A DNA stretch of 64,000 bases from JACMLD01 sp039919885 (GTDB taxonomy: Bacteria; Bacteroidota; Bacteroidia; Chitinophagales; Chitinophagaceae), in assembly GCA_039919885.1 (NCBI GenBank), contig JBDSEV010000029.1:1-64000 (forward strand). The letters run 5' to 3'. Each line of letters starts with the position of its first letter. Within the stretch, counting starts at the first letter, position 1. Of this stretch, positions 1-8,923 are shown piece by piece. The notes beneath the pieces were generated by a model, which saw only the letters and a program-made list of their open reading frames with translations, was not told where the DNA came from and did no database searches. The position numbers were made by a program, and so were the translations under genes.

Positions 1-311
1 TTTGGATGAAGCGCGAACTGTTTAAAATCAATTTGATCAATGATGCGAACGGCGCCATAACCGCCCCTGCCGCATAAAACGGCCCGTATCGATTTATCAT
101 TCAGCATTTGCTGAAAGTCGGCCAGTCTTTCGGCGTCGGTGCCGCCAAATGTAAAATCCTTCCTGCCCACGGTGCTGCCAACGCTGATAGTAAAGCCCCA
201 TTCTTTTAGCTTGCTCACGGCGGGTTGTATCTCTTCCAGGGTAATATATCCTGCAGGGCAGGTAATGCCAATGGTATCGCCTTTTTGCAAGTAGGGTGGT
301 ATAATGGTCAT
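1..311 (-). CDS. LD-carboxypeptidase family protein (S66), 3' end outside window
   Basis: This is the N-terminal 103 residues of a second S66 peptidase that runs off the left edge. The family cleaves the L-D amide bond between diaminopimelate and the terminal D-alanine of muropeptides during wall recycling. The visible part carries the family N-terminus (PPYLQKGDTIGITCPAGYIT), the FTFGGTDAER segment and GRGGYGAVRIID, and matches the upstream neighbour at about two thirds of positions. Its ATG (309-311) overlaps the TGA stop of that neighbour as ATGA, so the two are probably translationally coupled. Unlike the neighbour it starts directly at the mature sequence with no signal peptide, so a cytoplasmic location is inferred. 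The catalytic Ser, Glu and His lie outside the window. Confidence 0.9.
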   Translation of the reverse strand, partial: MTIIPPYLQKGDTIGITCPAGYITLEEIQPAVSKLKEWGFTISVGSTVGRKDFTFGGTDAERLADFQQMLNDKSIRAVLCGRGGYGAVRIIDQIDFKQFALHP

Positions 312-1360
312 AATGTTATTTTATTTTTTGCCTGGCCATTGATTTCTTTCAAAATGACTTCTTCCTTTTTTACGGTAAGCCGGTGCAGCACACCGCATTT
401 CAACGCATAATTCTTTCTTTGGTGGCCCACCGGAAAATCAAAACAAACGGGATAATTATAAGCCGCGCATATTGTCAGCACAATGTCCTGGAGGTTTTTT
501 CCGAAAGCTTCATCCGGGTCATCATCCGGCTTTATCTTAAAACCACCTATTATCAATCCGCGCAGGCCGGCGAGTTTACCAGTCCTTTTTAAACCCCAGA
601 ACATCCGGTCGATGCTGTACAGGTATTCACCTGTGTCTTCCACAAACAATATTTTACCCGACGTGCTGAGATCGGATGCACTGCCGGCAAGCGATTCAAG
701 TGTCTTCAGGTTGCCGCCCACCAGTACACCTTCTGCCACGCCTGGCTTATTTTTTTCATTGGGCAACGCGGTGTAGCGCATTTGTTCACCCAGCAATGCT
801 TGTTTTATAGACAGGATGGTTTCCATTTGTATGGGCTCGGCCTTGCTCCAATCGTCCGGAAAACTGTTACACATTTTTGAATGAATGGAGGCAATACCGT
901 AGTGGTGATTAAGGTGCGAATGAAAAACGGTGATGTCACTGAAACCGATAATCCACTTGGGATGCAGCAGCAGCTTGCCGAAGTTGATGTTGTCAATAAT
1001 GCGCACGGCCCCGTAACCGCCCCGCGCGCACATAATGGCTTTTACTGAATCATCGTCCAACAACTGTTGAAAATCAGCCGCCCTTTCGGCATCGGTTCCG
1101 CCGAAGGTAAAATCACGTTTCCCAATAGTGCTGCCAATTTTTATGTTAAACCCCCAGCTTTGCATTTGTTGCACAGCCGGCTGTATATCCTGCAAAGTAA
1201 TATAACCGGCCGGGCTGGTAATGCCAATGGTATCACCTGGCTGCAGGTACCGGGGAATAATGAGTGTTTTTTGTATATCATCATCGCCGCTGTCTGCCGC
1301 CCATGCAGGAATAGCAGCGCCCGCCACCAATGCAGACGAAAGAAACTGTTTACGGTTCAT
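308..1360 (-). CDS. LD-carboxypeptidase with signal peptide (peptidase S66)
   Basis: A 350-residue S66-family serine carboxypeptidase (LdcA/MccF type). Residues 1-22 form an export signal (MNRKQFLSSALVAGAAIPAWA, broken at AWA), so a periplasmic enzyme is likely. Family landmarks are visible: GDTIGITSPAGYI near the start, CARGGYGAVR, the nucleophile motif WIIGFSDIT (Ser in GxSD), FVEDTGEYLYSIDR with the expected catalytic Glu, and PVGHQRKNYAL with the expected His. The likely substrate is the L-D bond of tetrapeptide stems; the DNPR motif in MurE of this window suggests a DAP-type wall. It is the first gene of a tandem pair and shares a 4-base ATGA overlap with the downstream paralogue. It is divergent from metG. 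The exact substrate (muropeptide or a microcin-like peptide) cannot be decided from sequence. Confidence 0.9.
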   Translation of the reverse strand: MNRKQFLSSALVAGAAIPAWAADSGDDDIQKTLIIPRYLQPGDTIGITSPAGYITLQDIQPAVQQMQSWGFNIKIGSTIGKRDFTFGGTDAERAADFQQLLDDDSVKAIMCARGGYGAVRIIDNINFGKLLLHPKWIIGFSDITVFHSHLNHHYGIASIHSKMCNSFPDDWSKAEPIQMETILSIKQALLGEQMRYTALPNEKNKPGVAEGVLVGGNLKTLESLAGSASDLSTSGKILFVEDTGEYLYSIDRMFWGLKRTGKLAGLRGLIIGGFKIKPDDDPDEAFGKNLQDIVLTICAAYNYPVCFDFPVGHQRKNYALKCGVLHRLTVKKEEVILKEINGQAKNKITL

Positions 1361-1389
1361 CCCTTAAAGTTATTGGAAAATCAACCATT

Positions 1390-1419
1390 TTGGCGTTGGT
1401 AGCAATTAAGGTATTTTTG
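1390..1419 (+). promoter_or_regulatory. Bacteroidota-type promoter for metG
   Basis: TTG (1390-1392), 19 bases, then TATTTTTG (1412-1419) fit the Bacteroidota sigma-A consensus TTG-N17-23-TAnnTTTG exactly. Transcription would start near 1425, leaving a 5' leader of about 60 bases before the metG ATG. Confidence 0.7.
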
Positions 1420-1486
1420 CAACCCGGCGAACAACAAAACCAACTGATTTTTCAGCAGCTGGTACAAAAAAGAAGCATACAAACAA

Positions 1487-3577
1487 ATGAAAGATTACAA
1501 AAGAATATTGGTAACTGCGGCGCTACCCTATGCCAACGGACCTGTACACATCGGCCACCTGGCGGGATGCTACATTCCGGCGGATATATATGTGCGTTAC
1601 CAGCGTGCCCAAAAAAGAGATGTGAAATTTGTGGGTGGCAGTGATGAACATGGAGTACCCATTACTATCCGTGCGCTGAAAGAGGGCATCAGCCCCCAGC
1701 AGGTGGTGGACAAATACCATGCGATGATAAAAGAAAGCTTGCACCAGATGGGCATTTCGTTCGATATCTATTCGCGCACCTCCAAAAAAATGCACCACGA
1801 TACCGCGTCGGATTTTTTTAAAAAATTATATGACGATGGGTTATTTGAAGAAAAGGAAACCGAACAATATTATGATGAGCAGGCAAAAACGTTTTTGGCC
1901 GACCGTTATATTATTGGTACCTGCCCCGTTTGCGCCAACCCCAATGCTTACGGCGACCAGTGTGAACGCTGCGGATCTACCCTAAGCCCTGAAATACTGA
2001 TACATCCGCACAGCGCACTCAGTGATGCGGTACCCGTAAAAAAGAAAACCAAACACTGGTATTTTCCTTTACAGAATTATGAGCCCTGGCTGAAGGAGTG
2101 GATTATAGAAGGCCACAAAGAATGGAAAAATAACGTGTATGGACAGTGTAAAAGCTGGCTCGACAATGGGCTTCAACCCCGCGCTATGACCCGCGACAGC
2201 AATTGGGGTATTAAAGTACCGCTGCCCGATGCAGAAGGAAAAGTTTTATATGTTTGGTTTGATGCGCCCATCGGCTATATTTCCGCTACCAAAGAACTAA
2301 CTGAAAATTGGGCCGACTACTGGTGTAAAGACGATACCAAACTGGTACACTTTATCGGTAAAGACAACATCGTTTTCCATTGCATTATATTTCCTGCCAT
2401 GTTAAAGGCACATGGCGGTTTTGTATTGCCCGACAACGTACCTGCCAATGAATTTTTAAACATTGAAGGGGAAAAAGTGTCTACCAGCCGCAACTGGGCC
2501 GTGTGGGTGAATGACTACCTGCAGGATTTTCCTGAACAGCAGGATGCACTCCGTTATGTGCTTTGCGCAAATGCACCCGAAACAAAAGACAATGATTTTA
2601 CCTGGAAAGATTTCCAGGACAGGAACAACAGCGAACTGTCTAATATCTTCGGCAATTTTGTAAACCGCGCTTTTGTGCTGATGCATAAATTGTGCAACGG
2701 CAAAGTGCCGCCTTTGCATGCAGCAGCAATGGATGAAAAAGATGCCGCCATGCTGCAAGACATACAGCAGGCTAAGACCAATGTAGAAAACCTGCTGGAG
2801 CAATATAAATTTCGCGATGCATTGTATGAAGTCATTGACCTGGCACGCAAAGGAAACAAATACATGCAGGAAAAAGAACCCTGGATAGTAGCCAAACGCC
2901 TTACAGAAAATCCAAAAGCACAGGAGCTGATTGATAACTGCCTGCACATTTGTTTACAGCTGACCGCCAACCTGGCCATTCTTATCAACCCATTTCTGCC
3001 GGCTACGGCAAAGAAAATGCTGCACATGATGAAGGTGGTAGACAAAATACTGGAATGGGAAAATGCGGGGAAAACCAATTTGCTGAGCACGGGTTACAGC
3101 CTGCGGGAGCCGCAACTATTATTCAGGAAAATTGAAGACGAAGAAATTAAAGTACAGGTTGAAAAACTGCAAAAAAATAAGGTAATGTCTGAATTGGAAA
3201 AACAACAAGCCGTTACCAGTGCTGCACCGGCTGAACCAGTTGCACCTAAAGCAGCCATTGTGTTTGATGATTTCGCCAAAATTGACCTGAAAGTAGGCAC
3301 CATAACGAAAGCCGAAAAAGTAGCCAAGGCAGATAAGTTATTACAGCTGGAAGTAGATTTGGGCTTTGAAAAAAGAACCATCGTTTCTGGTATTGCGCTG
3401 CATTTTAAACCGGAGGATATCATCGGTAAACAGGTGGTGGTAGTCGCCAACCTGGCGCCGCGCAAAATGCGGGGCATTGAAAGCAACGGTATGATACTGA
3501 TGGCCGAAGACAAAGCGGGCGTTTTGCATTTTGTAAACCCGGATACCATTATTGACAACGGGTCTGGTGTAAGCTGA
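1487..3577 (+). CDS. metG: Methionyl-tRNA synthetase
   Basis: Charges tRNA-Met with methionine in the cytoplasm. The 696-residue protein has the class I HIGH motif at residues 21-24 (VHIGHLAGC), a zinc knuckle with Cys146, Cys149, Cys159 and Cys162, and a KMSKS-equivalent loop KVSTSR at 330-335. An anticodon-binding helical domain follows. A lysine- and alanine-rich linker then leads to a C-terminal EMAP/Trbp111-like tRNA-binding domain (about residues 595-696, IDLKVGTITKAEKVAKADKL), which mediates dimerisation in this family. Length and order are those of the long MetG form. The start is supported by the promoter about 70 bases upstream. No terminator is visible between it and the next gene 55 bases downstream. 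Confidence 0.98.
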   Translation: MKDYKRILVTAALPYANGPVHIGHLAGCYIPADIYVRYQRAQKRDVKFVGGSDEHGVPITIRALKEGISPQQVVDKYHAMIKESLHQMGISFDIYSRTSKKMHHDTASDFFKKLYDDGLFEEKETEQYYDEQAKTFLADRYIIGTCPVCANPNAYGDQCERCGSTLSPEILIHPHSALSDAVPVKKKTKHWYFPLQNYEPWLKEWIIEGHKEWKNNVYGQCKSWLDNGLQPRAMTRDSNWGIKVPLPDAEGKVLYVWFDAPIGYISATKELTENWADYWCKDDTKLVHFIGKDNIVFHCIIFPAMLKAHGGFVLPDNVPANEFLNIEGEKVSTSRNWAVWVNDYLQDFPEQQDALRYVLCANAPETKDNDFTWKDFQDRNNSELSNIFGNFVNRAFVLMHKLCNGKVPPLHAAAMDEKDAAMLQDIQQAKTNVENLLEQYKFRDALYEVIDLARKGNKYMQEKEPWIVAKRLTENPKAQELIDNCLHICLQLTANLAILINPFLPATAKKMLHMMKVVDKILEWENAGKTNLLSTGYSLREPQLLFRKIEDEEIKVQVEKLQKNKVMSELEKQQAVTSAAPAEPVAPKAAIVFDDFAKIDLKVGTITKAEKVAKADKLLQLEVDLGFEKRTIVSGIALHFKPEDIIGKQVVVVANLAPRKMRGIESNGMILMAEDKAGVLHFVNPDTIIDNGSGVS

Positions 3578-3631
3578 GTGTAGCGCAGCTGCAGTACCCG
3601 GAATGATGGGCAACGGAAAAAAATATTTATT

Positions 3632-4492
3632 ATGAAAATTGGATTTATCGGTCTGGGCAGCCTGGGCACACCCATTGCCATTAACCTTAAGGAAAGCGGA
3701 CACGAACTCTATGTGTACAACCGCACAGCGTCCAAAACGGCGCCACTTGCGGCGAAAGGAGCAATTGTTTCTGATAGCATCGAAGCAATATGCGGCGAAT
3801 GCAATATTGTGTTTACCATGGTATCGGACGACGCGGCCATTAAAGAAGTGTCGGCCGTATTGCTGGACCACCTGCCGGCGGAAGGCATCCACGTATCAAT
3901 GAGTACCATCCTTCCACAAACAAGTGTAGAACTGGCAGCGGCGCACCAGCAAAAAAAACAATTTTACCTGGCAGCACCTGTTTTTGGACGACCTGAAGCT
4001 GCCGTGGCAAAAAAATTAAATTATGTAATCTCCGGCGATGCGGTTATCAGAAAAACAATCACGCCACTGCTAAAAGACGCAGGCGGTGCCGGCGTATTTG
4101 ATTTTGGGGATTCCTTCAGCGCTGCCAGTACGGTAAAGCTGTGTGGCAACTTTGTAATTGGTGCAGCCCTTGAGGCAATTGGTGAAAGCGCGGCGCTTGC
4201 TACTGCAAGTGGTGTTGATGCTGCTGCCCTGTGGGACATGTTATCTCAAACTTTGTTCAATACACCGCTGTACCATAATTACAGTCGTATAATTCTGCAA
4301 CAACAATTTGAACCCGCTGCTTTTACTACAAAACTGGGTCTGAAAGATATGAAACTGGTATTGGCCCAGGCAGATGCCGTAAACCAAACCATGCCGTTGG
4401 CAGGTTTGCTGAAAAACAATATGCAGCAATTGGTAGACCAGGGCAAAGGAGCAGTGGACTGGAGTGCGGTATCCCTGGGCCGCCGGCAGTAA
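3632..4492 (+). CDS. NAD(P)-dependent beta-hydroxyacid dehydrogenase
   Basis: A 286-residue member of the 3-hydroxyisobutyrate / 6-phosphogluconate dehydrogenase-like superfamily. The N-terminal Rossmann domain begins with GFIGLGSLGTPIA (GxGxxG) followed by the VYNRT segment that contacts the adenosine ribose. Around residue 90 comes the substrate-binding stretch MSTILPQTSVEL, and the all-alpha C-terminal domain starts with KLCGNFVIGAALEAIGES, which holds the expected catalytic Lys and the GN motif. The substrate cannot be read from the sequence; many homologues reduce small semialdehydes or act as imine reductases. It follows metG at 55 bases and may be cotranscribed. It does not look functionally tied to its neighbours. 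Confidence 0.88.
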   Translation: MKIGFIGLGSLGTPIAINLKESGHELYVYNRTASKTAPLAAKGAIVSDSIEAICGECNIVFTMVSDDAAIKEVSAVLLDHLPAEGIHVSMSTILPQTSVELAAAHQQKKQFYLAAPVFGRPEAAVAKKLNYVISGDAVIRKTITPLLKDAGGAGVFDFGDSFSAASTVKLCGNFVIGAALEAIGESAALATASGVDAAALWDMLSQTLFNTPLYHNYSRIILQQQFEPAAFTTKLGLKDMKLVLAQADAVNQTMPLAGLLKNNMQQLVDQGKGAVDWSAVSLGRRQ

Positions 4493-4680
4493 CAACAAGA
4501 AGGTTAATCAAGGCCCGTTGGCACGGACAATACACGCCTAAATTGATTAGTAAAATGCAAAATATCGATGTTATCCCCTGCATTTTCATTATACAATAAT
4601 CTGCGCCCATTCATTATGACGGAAATGATTTTTATACTACCTTCGGTATGAATAGTTGTTTAACTAACTAATTTGCCAAT

Positions 4681-7086
4681 ATGTCAAAAAGAATCATAAA
4701 AAAAGTAGCGGTACTGGGTAGTGGCGTAATGGGTAGCCGCATTGCAGGGCATTTTGCAGGCATTGGTTTGCAAGTATTGTTGTTAGACATTGCACCGAAG
4801 GAATTAACCCCTGCGGAAACAGCAAAAGGCCTGACGCTGGAACACCCTGCTGTGAAAAACAGGATTGTGAATGAGGCATTGGCTGCAGCCATCAAATCGA
4901 ATCCTTCCCCTGTTTACACGAAAAACGTAATCAAGAAAATAAAGACGGGCAATTTCACTGACAACATGAAGGACATTGCCGGTTGCGATTGGATCATTGA
5001 AGTAGTGGTAGAAAGGCTTGACATCAAGCAGGCGGTTTTTTCGGATGTTGAAAAATACCGTACCCCCGGCACGCTCATTACATCCAATACTTCCGGTATC
5101 CCCATTCACCTGATGGCAGAAGGCAGATCCGAAGATTTTAAAAAACACTTTTGCGGCACCCATTTTTTCAATCCTCCCCGCTACCTGCGTTTGCTGGAGA
5201 TTATACCAACCCCGCATACCGATCCGGAAGTGGTTGATTTTCTAATGCACTATGGTGATTTATACCTGGGCAAAACCACCGTTTTGTGCAAAGACACCCC
5301 CGCTTTTATCGCCAACCGGATTGGGGTGTACGGTATCATGGCAATATTTGGCCTGGTAGAAAAGATGGGACTTTCCATTGATGACGTTGACGCGTTAACC
5401 GGTCCTATTATTGGCCGTCCAAAGTCGGCCACCTTCAGAACAGCAGATGTAGTGGGTATTGATACGCTGGTAAAAGTTGCTAAAGGTGTGGCGGACAATT
5501 GTCCAGGCGATGAACAACGCGCTGCATTTACTGCGCCTGTGTGGTTGAATAAAATGGTTGAAAATAAATGGCTGGGCGACAAAACAGGCCAGGGATTTTT
5601 TAAGAAAACAAAAGGCGGCGGAGGAGAAAAAGAGATCCTGACCCTTAACCTGCAAAACATGGAATATGGGCCGCGGGCAAAACCGAAATTTGCAAGCGTT
5701 GAAGCCGCCAAACCCATTGATGATCTTAAAACCCGCTTGAAAATGTTGTGCGCGGCCCAGGACAAGGCAGGCGAATTTTACCGGAGTTTTCATTACGGTC
5801 TTTTCTCCTATATCTCGCACCGCATACCAGAGATTAGTGATGAAATATACCGCGTAGATGATGCCATGATGGCGGGTTTCGGCTGGGAGATTGGTGCATT
5901 TGAGAGCTGGGATGTGCTGGATGTGTCAAAAACAACTGTTGCAATGAAGGCAGCCGGGTATTCCGTTGCCCCCTGGATCGATGAAATGATAAGTAGCGGC
6001 GCAAAAACTTTTTACAAAGTAGAAAACGGAAAGCGTTTGTACTACGACGTTGGTACCAAAAAATACAAAGCATTACCAGGTGCCGGTGTTTTTATTGTAA
6101 TGAAAAATTTTGAAAACGAAACCATATGGAAAAATAGCGCCTGCCGCACTTACCACCTGGGCGAGGAAGTACTCGGGCTTGAATGGTACACAAAAATGGG
6201 CAGTATCGGTGGCGAAGTACTGGAGGGTATACAAAAATCAATTGGCCTGGCAGAAGAAAAATACAAGGGTCTTGTTATAGCCAATGAGGGCGCCAATTTT
6301 TCCGCAGGTGCCAATGTGGGCATGATTTTTATGCTGGCCATTGAGCAGGAATATGATGAACTTGATATGGCCATCCGGTTATTTCAGAACAGCATGATGC
6401 GTGCAAGATATTCCGGCGTACCGGTAATAACGGCACCGCATGCGCTTACCCTCGGCGGCGCTTGTGAGCTGAGCCTGCACAGCGATAAAGTTTGCGCAGC
6501 CGCGGAAACCTATATAGGCCTGGTGGAACTTGGCGTCGGGTTGATCCCCGGTGGTGGTGGCACAAAAGAATTTACATTGCGGGCCGCCGATGAAATGCAT
6601 GAAGACGAGCCTGAGACAATCACATTAAAAAATCGTTTTCTCAATATTGCTACCGCCAAAGTAGCCACATCTGCATTGGAAGCATTTGATTTGGGCATCC
6701 TGAGAAAGGGGCAGGATGAAATAAGCATGAACCAGGGAAGAAGAATTGCGGATGCTAAAAAAGCGGTGATTGAAATGTACGACGCGGGTTATACACAACC
6801 GGTACAGCGCAGCGATATAAAAGTGCTGGGCCGTTCCGCACTGGGCGCGCTCTATGCAGGTATCAATGGTATGAAAGTTGCCAACTACGCGACCGAACAT
6901 GATTCCCTGGTGGCAAAAAAATTGGCTTATGTAATGTGTGGCGGTGATTTAAGCGAGCCCACGCTGGTAACAGAACAATACCTCCTTGACCTGGAACGCG
7001 AAGCATTTTTAAGTTTAACCGGCGAAAAGAAAACACTGGAAAGAATTCAAAGTGTGCTGAAGAGTGGAAAGCCAGTGCGGAATTAA
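4681..7086 (+). CDS. 3-hydroxyacyl-CoA dehydrogenase / enoyl-CoA hydratase fusion (FadN-like)
   Basis: An 801-residue bifunctional beta-oxidation enzyme. The dehydrogenase part comes first: VAVLGSGVMGSRIAGHF (NAD site) near residue 9, then GTHFFNPPRYLRLLEIIPT with the catalytic His, then the 3HCDH C-terminal domains (GVYGIMAIFGLVEKMG and GFGWEIGAFESWD). The crotonase-like hydratase part is C-terminal (about 500-760, ANEGANFSAGANVGMIF, then ELGVGLIPGGGGTKEF). This order is opposite to FadB/FadJ and matches Bacillus FadN. Its usual partners, a thiolase and an acyl-CoA dehydrogenase, are not adjacent here. It acts on acyl-CoA esters in the cytoplasm. No clear promoter was found in the 188-base gap upstream. 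Confidence 0.92.
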   Translation: MSKRIIKKVAVLGSGVMGSRIAGHFAGIGLQVLLLDIAPKELTPAETAKGLTLEHPAVKNRIVNEALAAAIKSNPSPVYTKNVIKKIKTGNFTDNMKDIAGCDWIIEVVVERLDIKQAVFSDVEKYRTPGTLITSNTSGIPIHLMAEGRSEDFKKHFCGTHFFNPPRYLRLLEIIPTPHTDPEVVDFLMHYGDLYLGKTTVLCKDTPAFIANRIGVYGIMAIFGLVEKMGLSIDDVDALTGPIIGRPKSATFRTADVVGIDTLVKVAKGVADNCPGDEQRAAFTAPVWLNKMVENKWLGDKTGQGFFKKTKGGGGEKEILTLNLQNMEYGPRAKPKFASVEAAKPIDDLKTRLKMLCAAQDKAGEFYRSFHYGLFSYISHRIPEISDEIYRVDDAMMAGFGWEIGAFESWDVLDVSKTTVAMKAAGYSVAPWIDEMISSGAKTFYKVENGKRLYYDVGTKKYKALPGAGVFIVMKNFENETIWKNSACRTYHLGEEVLGLEWYTKMGSIGGEVLEGIQKSIGLAEEKYKGLVIANEGANFSAGANVGMIFMLAIEQEYDELDMAIRLFQNSMMRARYSGVPVITAPHALTLGGACELSLHSDKVCAAAETYIGLVELGVGLIPGGGGTKEFTLRAADEMHEDEPETITLKNRFLNIATAKVATSALEAFDLGILRKGQDEISMNQGRRIADAKKAVIEMYDAGYTQPVQRSDIKVLGRSALGALYAGINGMKVANYATEHDSLVAKKLAYVMCGGDLSEPTLVTEQYLLDLEREAFLSLTGEKKTLERIQSVLKSGKPVRN

Positions 7087-7170
7087 TACAAATCTTTTCT
7101 GATGTATGTATGGGTCTTAATACAAGCCTGTCTGAGAAAAATGGCATCCCAATAAAGACGGGGAAAAATT

Positions 7171-7827
7171 ATGGGCGAAGCCGAGATTATACCGCAGTTA
7201 AATCAAATCATTATTCATTCCACGCTTTTTTTTTACGGCGGTGCAGTGGATGATGCCCTGGCGGCGCAGGTGGCAAAAGATATTGCCGATCACTGGAATG
7301 AACCCCAGGCAACTGTAAACATTCGCAACAATACCTACCGGGTGCTGTTTGATATGGAAGGTATTTGGAGCAAGTCGTTATTGCCGGAAATGGTATTTGA
7401 CAACAACAATCCGCGCAATAATTATTTCAGGATAGAAACGTATGCAATGGGCAATATCTCGTTTGTAGACGGACTGCCCTCCAATACCGGTTACTTTAAA
7501 TTAGAAAACCTACTCAACAATTCTACTACCGCAGCGCATGAATTTGGCCATACCCTGGGCTTGCCGCACCCGGATCTTTTAGACATCCGCGGCAAAGGCC
7601 AGCCGGGCATTATGTATCCGCGTGGAACCATCTGCGATCCCGAATTTCATTATGATCCTTCAGTGGCACCCGGCGAAAAAGGCGGCACACTCAATCCATT
7701 TACAAGAAAGGTATTGCAGTCAGATATCGACCTGCTGCAACTGAACCAGCTCCATTTCAATAATGGCATGGCTGTTATCGGAGATTTTTCCAGCGTGTAT
7801 CATGAAAATCACCAGGACAACACTTAG
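7171..7827 (+). CDS. Metzincin-type zinc metalloprotease, apparently cytoplasmic
   Basis: A 218-residue protein with a complete metzincin zinc site HEFGHTLGLPH (HExxHxxGxxH) at about residues 122-132 and a Met-turn IMYPRGT about 20 residues later, as in M10 and related families. No other domain is evident. The N-terminus (MGEAEIIPQLNQIII) is not a signal peptide, and an in-frame TAA at 7153-7155 lies upstream with no start codon between it and 7171, so a missed export signal is ruled out on this strand. Most metzincins are secreted, which makes this location unusual. Substrate and physiological role are unknown. It sits alone between the FadN-like gene and an ABC transporter. Confidence 0.75.
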   Translation: MGEAEIIPQLNQIIIHSTLFFYGGAVDDALAAQVAKDIADHWNEPQATVNIRNNTYRVLFDMEGIWSKSLLPEMVFDNNNPRNNYFRIETYAMGNISFVDGLPSNTGYFKLENLLNNSTTAAHEFGHTLGLPHPDLLDIRGKGQPGIMYPRGTICDPEFHYDPSVAPGEKGGTLNPFTRKVLQSDIDLLQLNQLHFNNGMAVIGDFSSVYHENHQDNT

Positions 7828-8007
7828 TGATTTTTTACTGGCCGATTCAATGATCGCTTTATGCTCTGGACGATGGCGATCATTTTAAAACAGCTGAATA
7901 CGCAAATTCCCGGCAGGCAAACCGCATCGCAGGAAGTGGGTGTTGCCATATATCTTTTTCATTCCATTGTTTATGGCTATCTTTCGCTTGCAATAAAACC
8001 TACCAGA

Positions 8008-8901
8008 GTGTCAGTCTTAACCTTAGAAAATATCAGCAAATCATACGGGAAAATACAGGCACTTAAAAACCTGTCGTTCGAGATACCACAGGGCTGCGTA
8101 TTTGGTGTGCTTGGACCAAACGGAAGCGGTAAAACAACGTTGCTGAGTATTATTCTGGATGTATTGAAAGCAGATAACGGTAATTTTCTTTGGTTTGGTA
8201 ATCCCGGTTCTCCGGAACAGCGGAAAAAAATTGGCTCCCTCCTGGAAACACCTAATTTCTATCACTACCTCTCTGCGGTTAATAATCTGAAAATTACACA
8301 GAGTATCAGCCGTCGTGGCGATGCAACCAGTATAGACAACGTTTTGCAAAAAGTAAGTTTGTTTGAAAGAAGAAATAGCCGCTTCAGCACCTATAGCCTG
8401 GGTATGAAGCAACGACTGGCTATTGCCGCAGCGCTAATGGGCGACCCGCAGGTGCTGGTTCTGGATGAACCCACCAATGGCCTGGATCCCGTTGGCATTG
8501 CGGAGATAAGAGAATTGATTATTGAACTTAGTAAAAAGGGCCACACCATTATTATGGCCAGTCATTTACTGGATGAAGTAGAAAAAGTTTGTACGCATGT
8601 GGCCATTATTAAAAAAGGATCGCTGATAACAACTGGCCCGGTAGAGGATGTACTGGCAGATGAAGATACCGTGGAAATAGGTGCTGCTGATCTTGTGGCG
8701 CTGGCAACCGTCATGGGCCATTACGGCAACGGAACGAAGGTTCAGACGGAAGGGCAGTTTCTGCTTGTAAACATGCCGAAAAGCACTGCCAGGCTCGACG
8801 ATATCAATAATTATTGTTTTAGCAAAGGCATTGTACTCAATCACCTGCTGTTTAAAAAGAAACGACTGGAAGCGAAATTTTTCGAACTCACCAACAATTA
8901 A
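8008..8901 (+). CDS. ABC transporter ATP-binding protein
   Basis: A 297-residue ABC ATPase of the drug/lantibiotic-type exporter group. Walker A is GPNGSGKT, the signature is YSLGMKQRL, Walker B is VLVLDEPTNGLDP and the switch His sits in IIMASHLLDEVEKV. The open frame extends to an ATG at 7861, but the extra 49 residues look non-native, so the GTG at 8008 (MSVLTLENISKSYG) is preferred; this choice is inference. The permease gene follows after 22 bases, making a two-gene transporter. Cargo is not predictable. Similar pairs act in bacitracin or lantibiotic immunity, or in export of unknown substrates. Confidence 0.9.
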   Translation: MSVLTLENISKSYGKIQALKNLSFEIPQGCVFGVLGPNGSGKTTLLSIILDVLKADNGNFLWFGNPGSPEQRKKIGSLLETPNFYHYLSAVNNLKITQSISRRGDATSIDNVLQKVSLFERRNSRFSTYSLGMKQRLAIAAALMGDPQVLVLDEPTNGLDPVGIAEIRELIIELSKKGHTIIMASHLLDEVEKVCTHVAIIKKGSLITTGPVEDVLADEDTVEIGAADLVALATVMGHYGNGTKVQTEGQFLLVNMPKSTARLDDINNYCFSKGIVLNHLLFKKKRLEAKFFELTNN

Positions 8902-8923
8902 CGATCCCCAAATTCATACCCGC

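Noticed and set aside
7861..8007. 49-residue extension of the ABC ATPase
   Set aside because: ABC ATPases of this type begin directly at LTLENISKSYG; the extension has no conserved feature.
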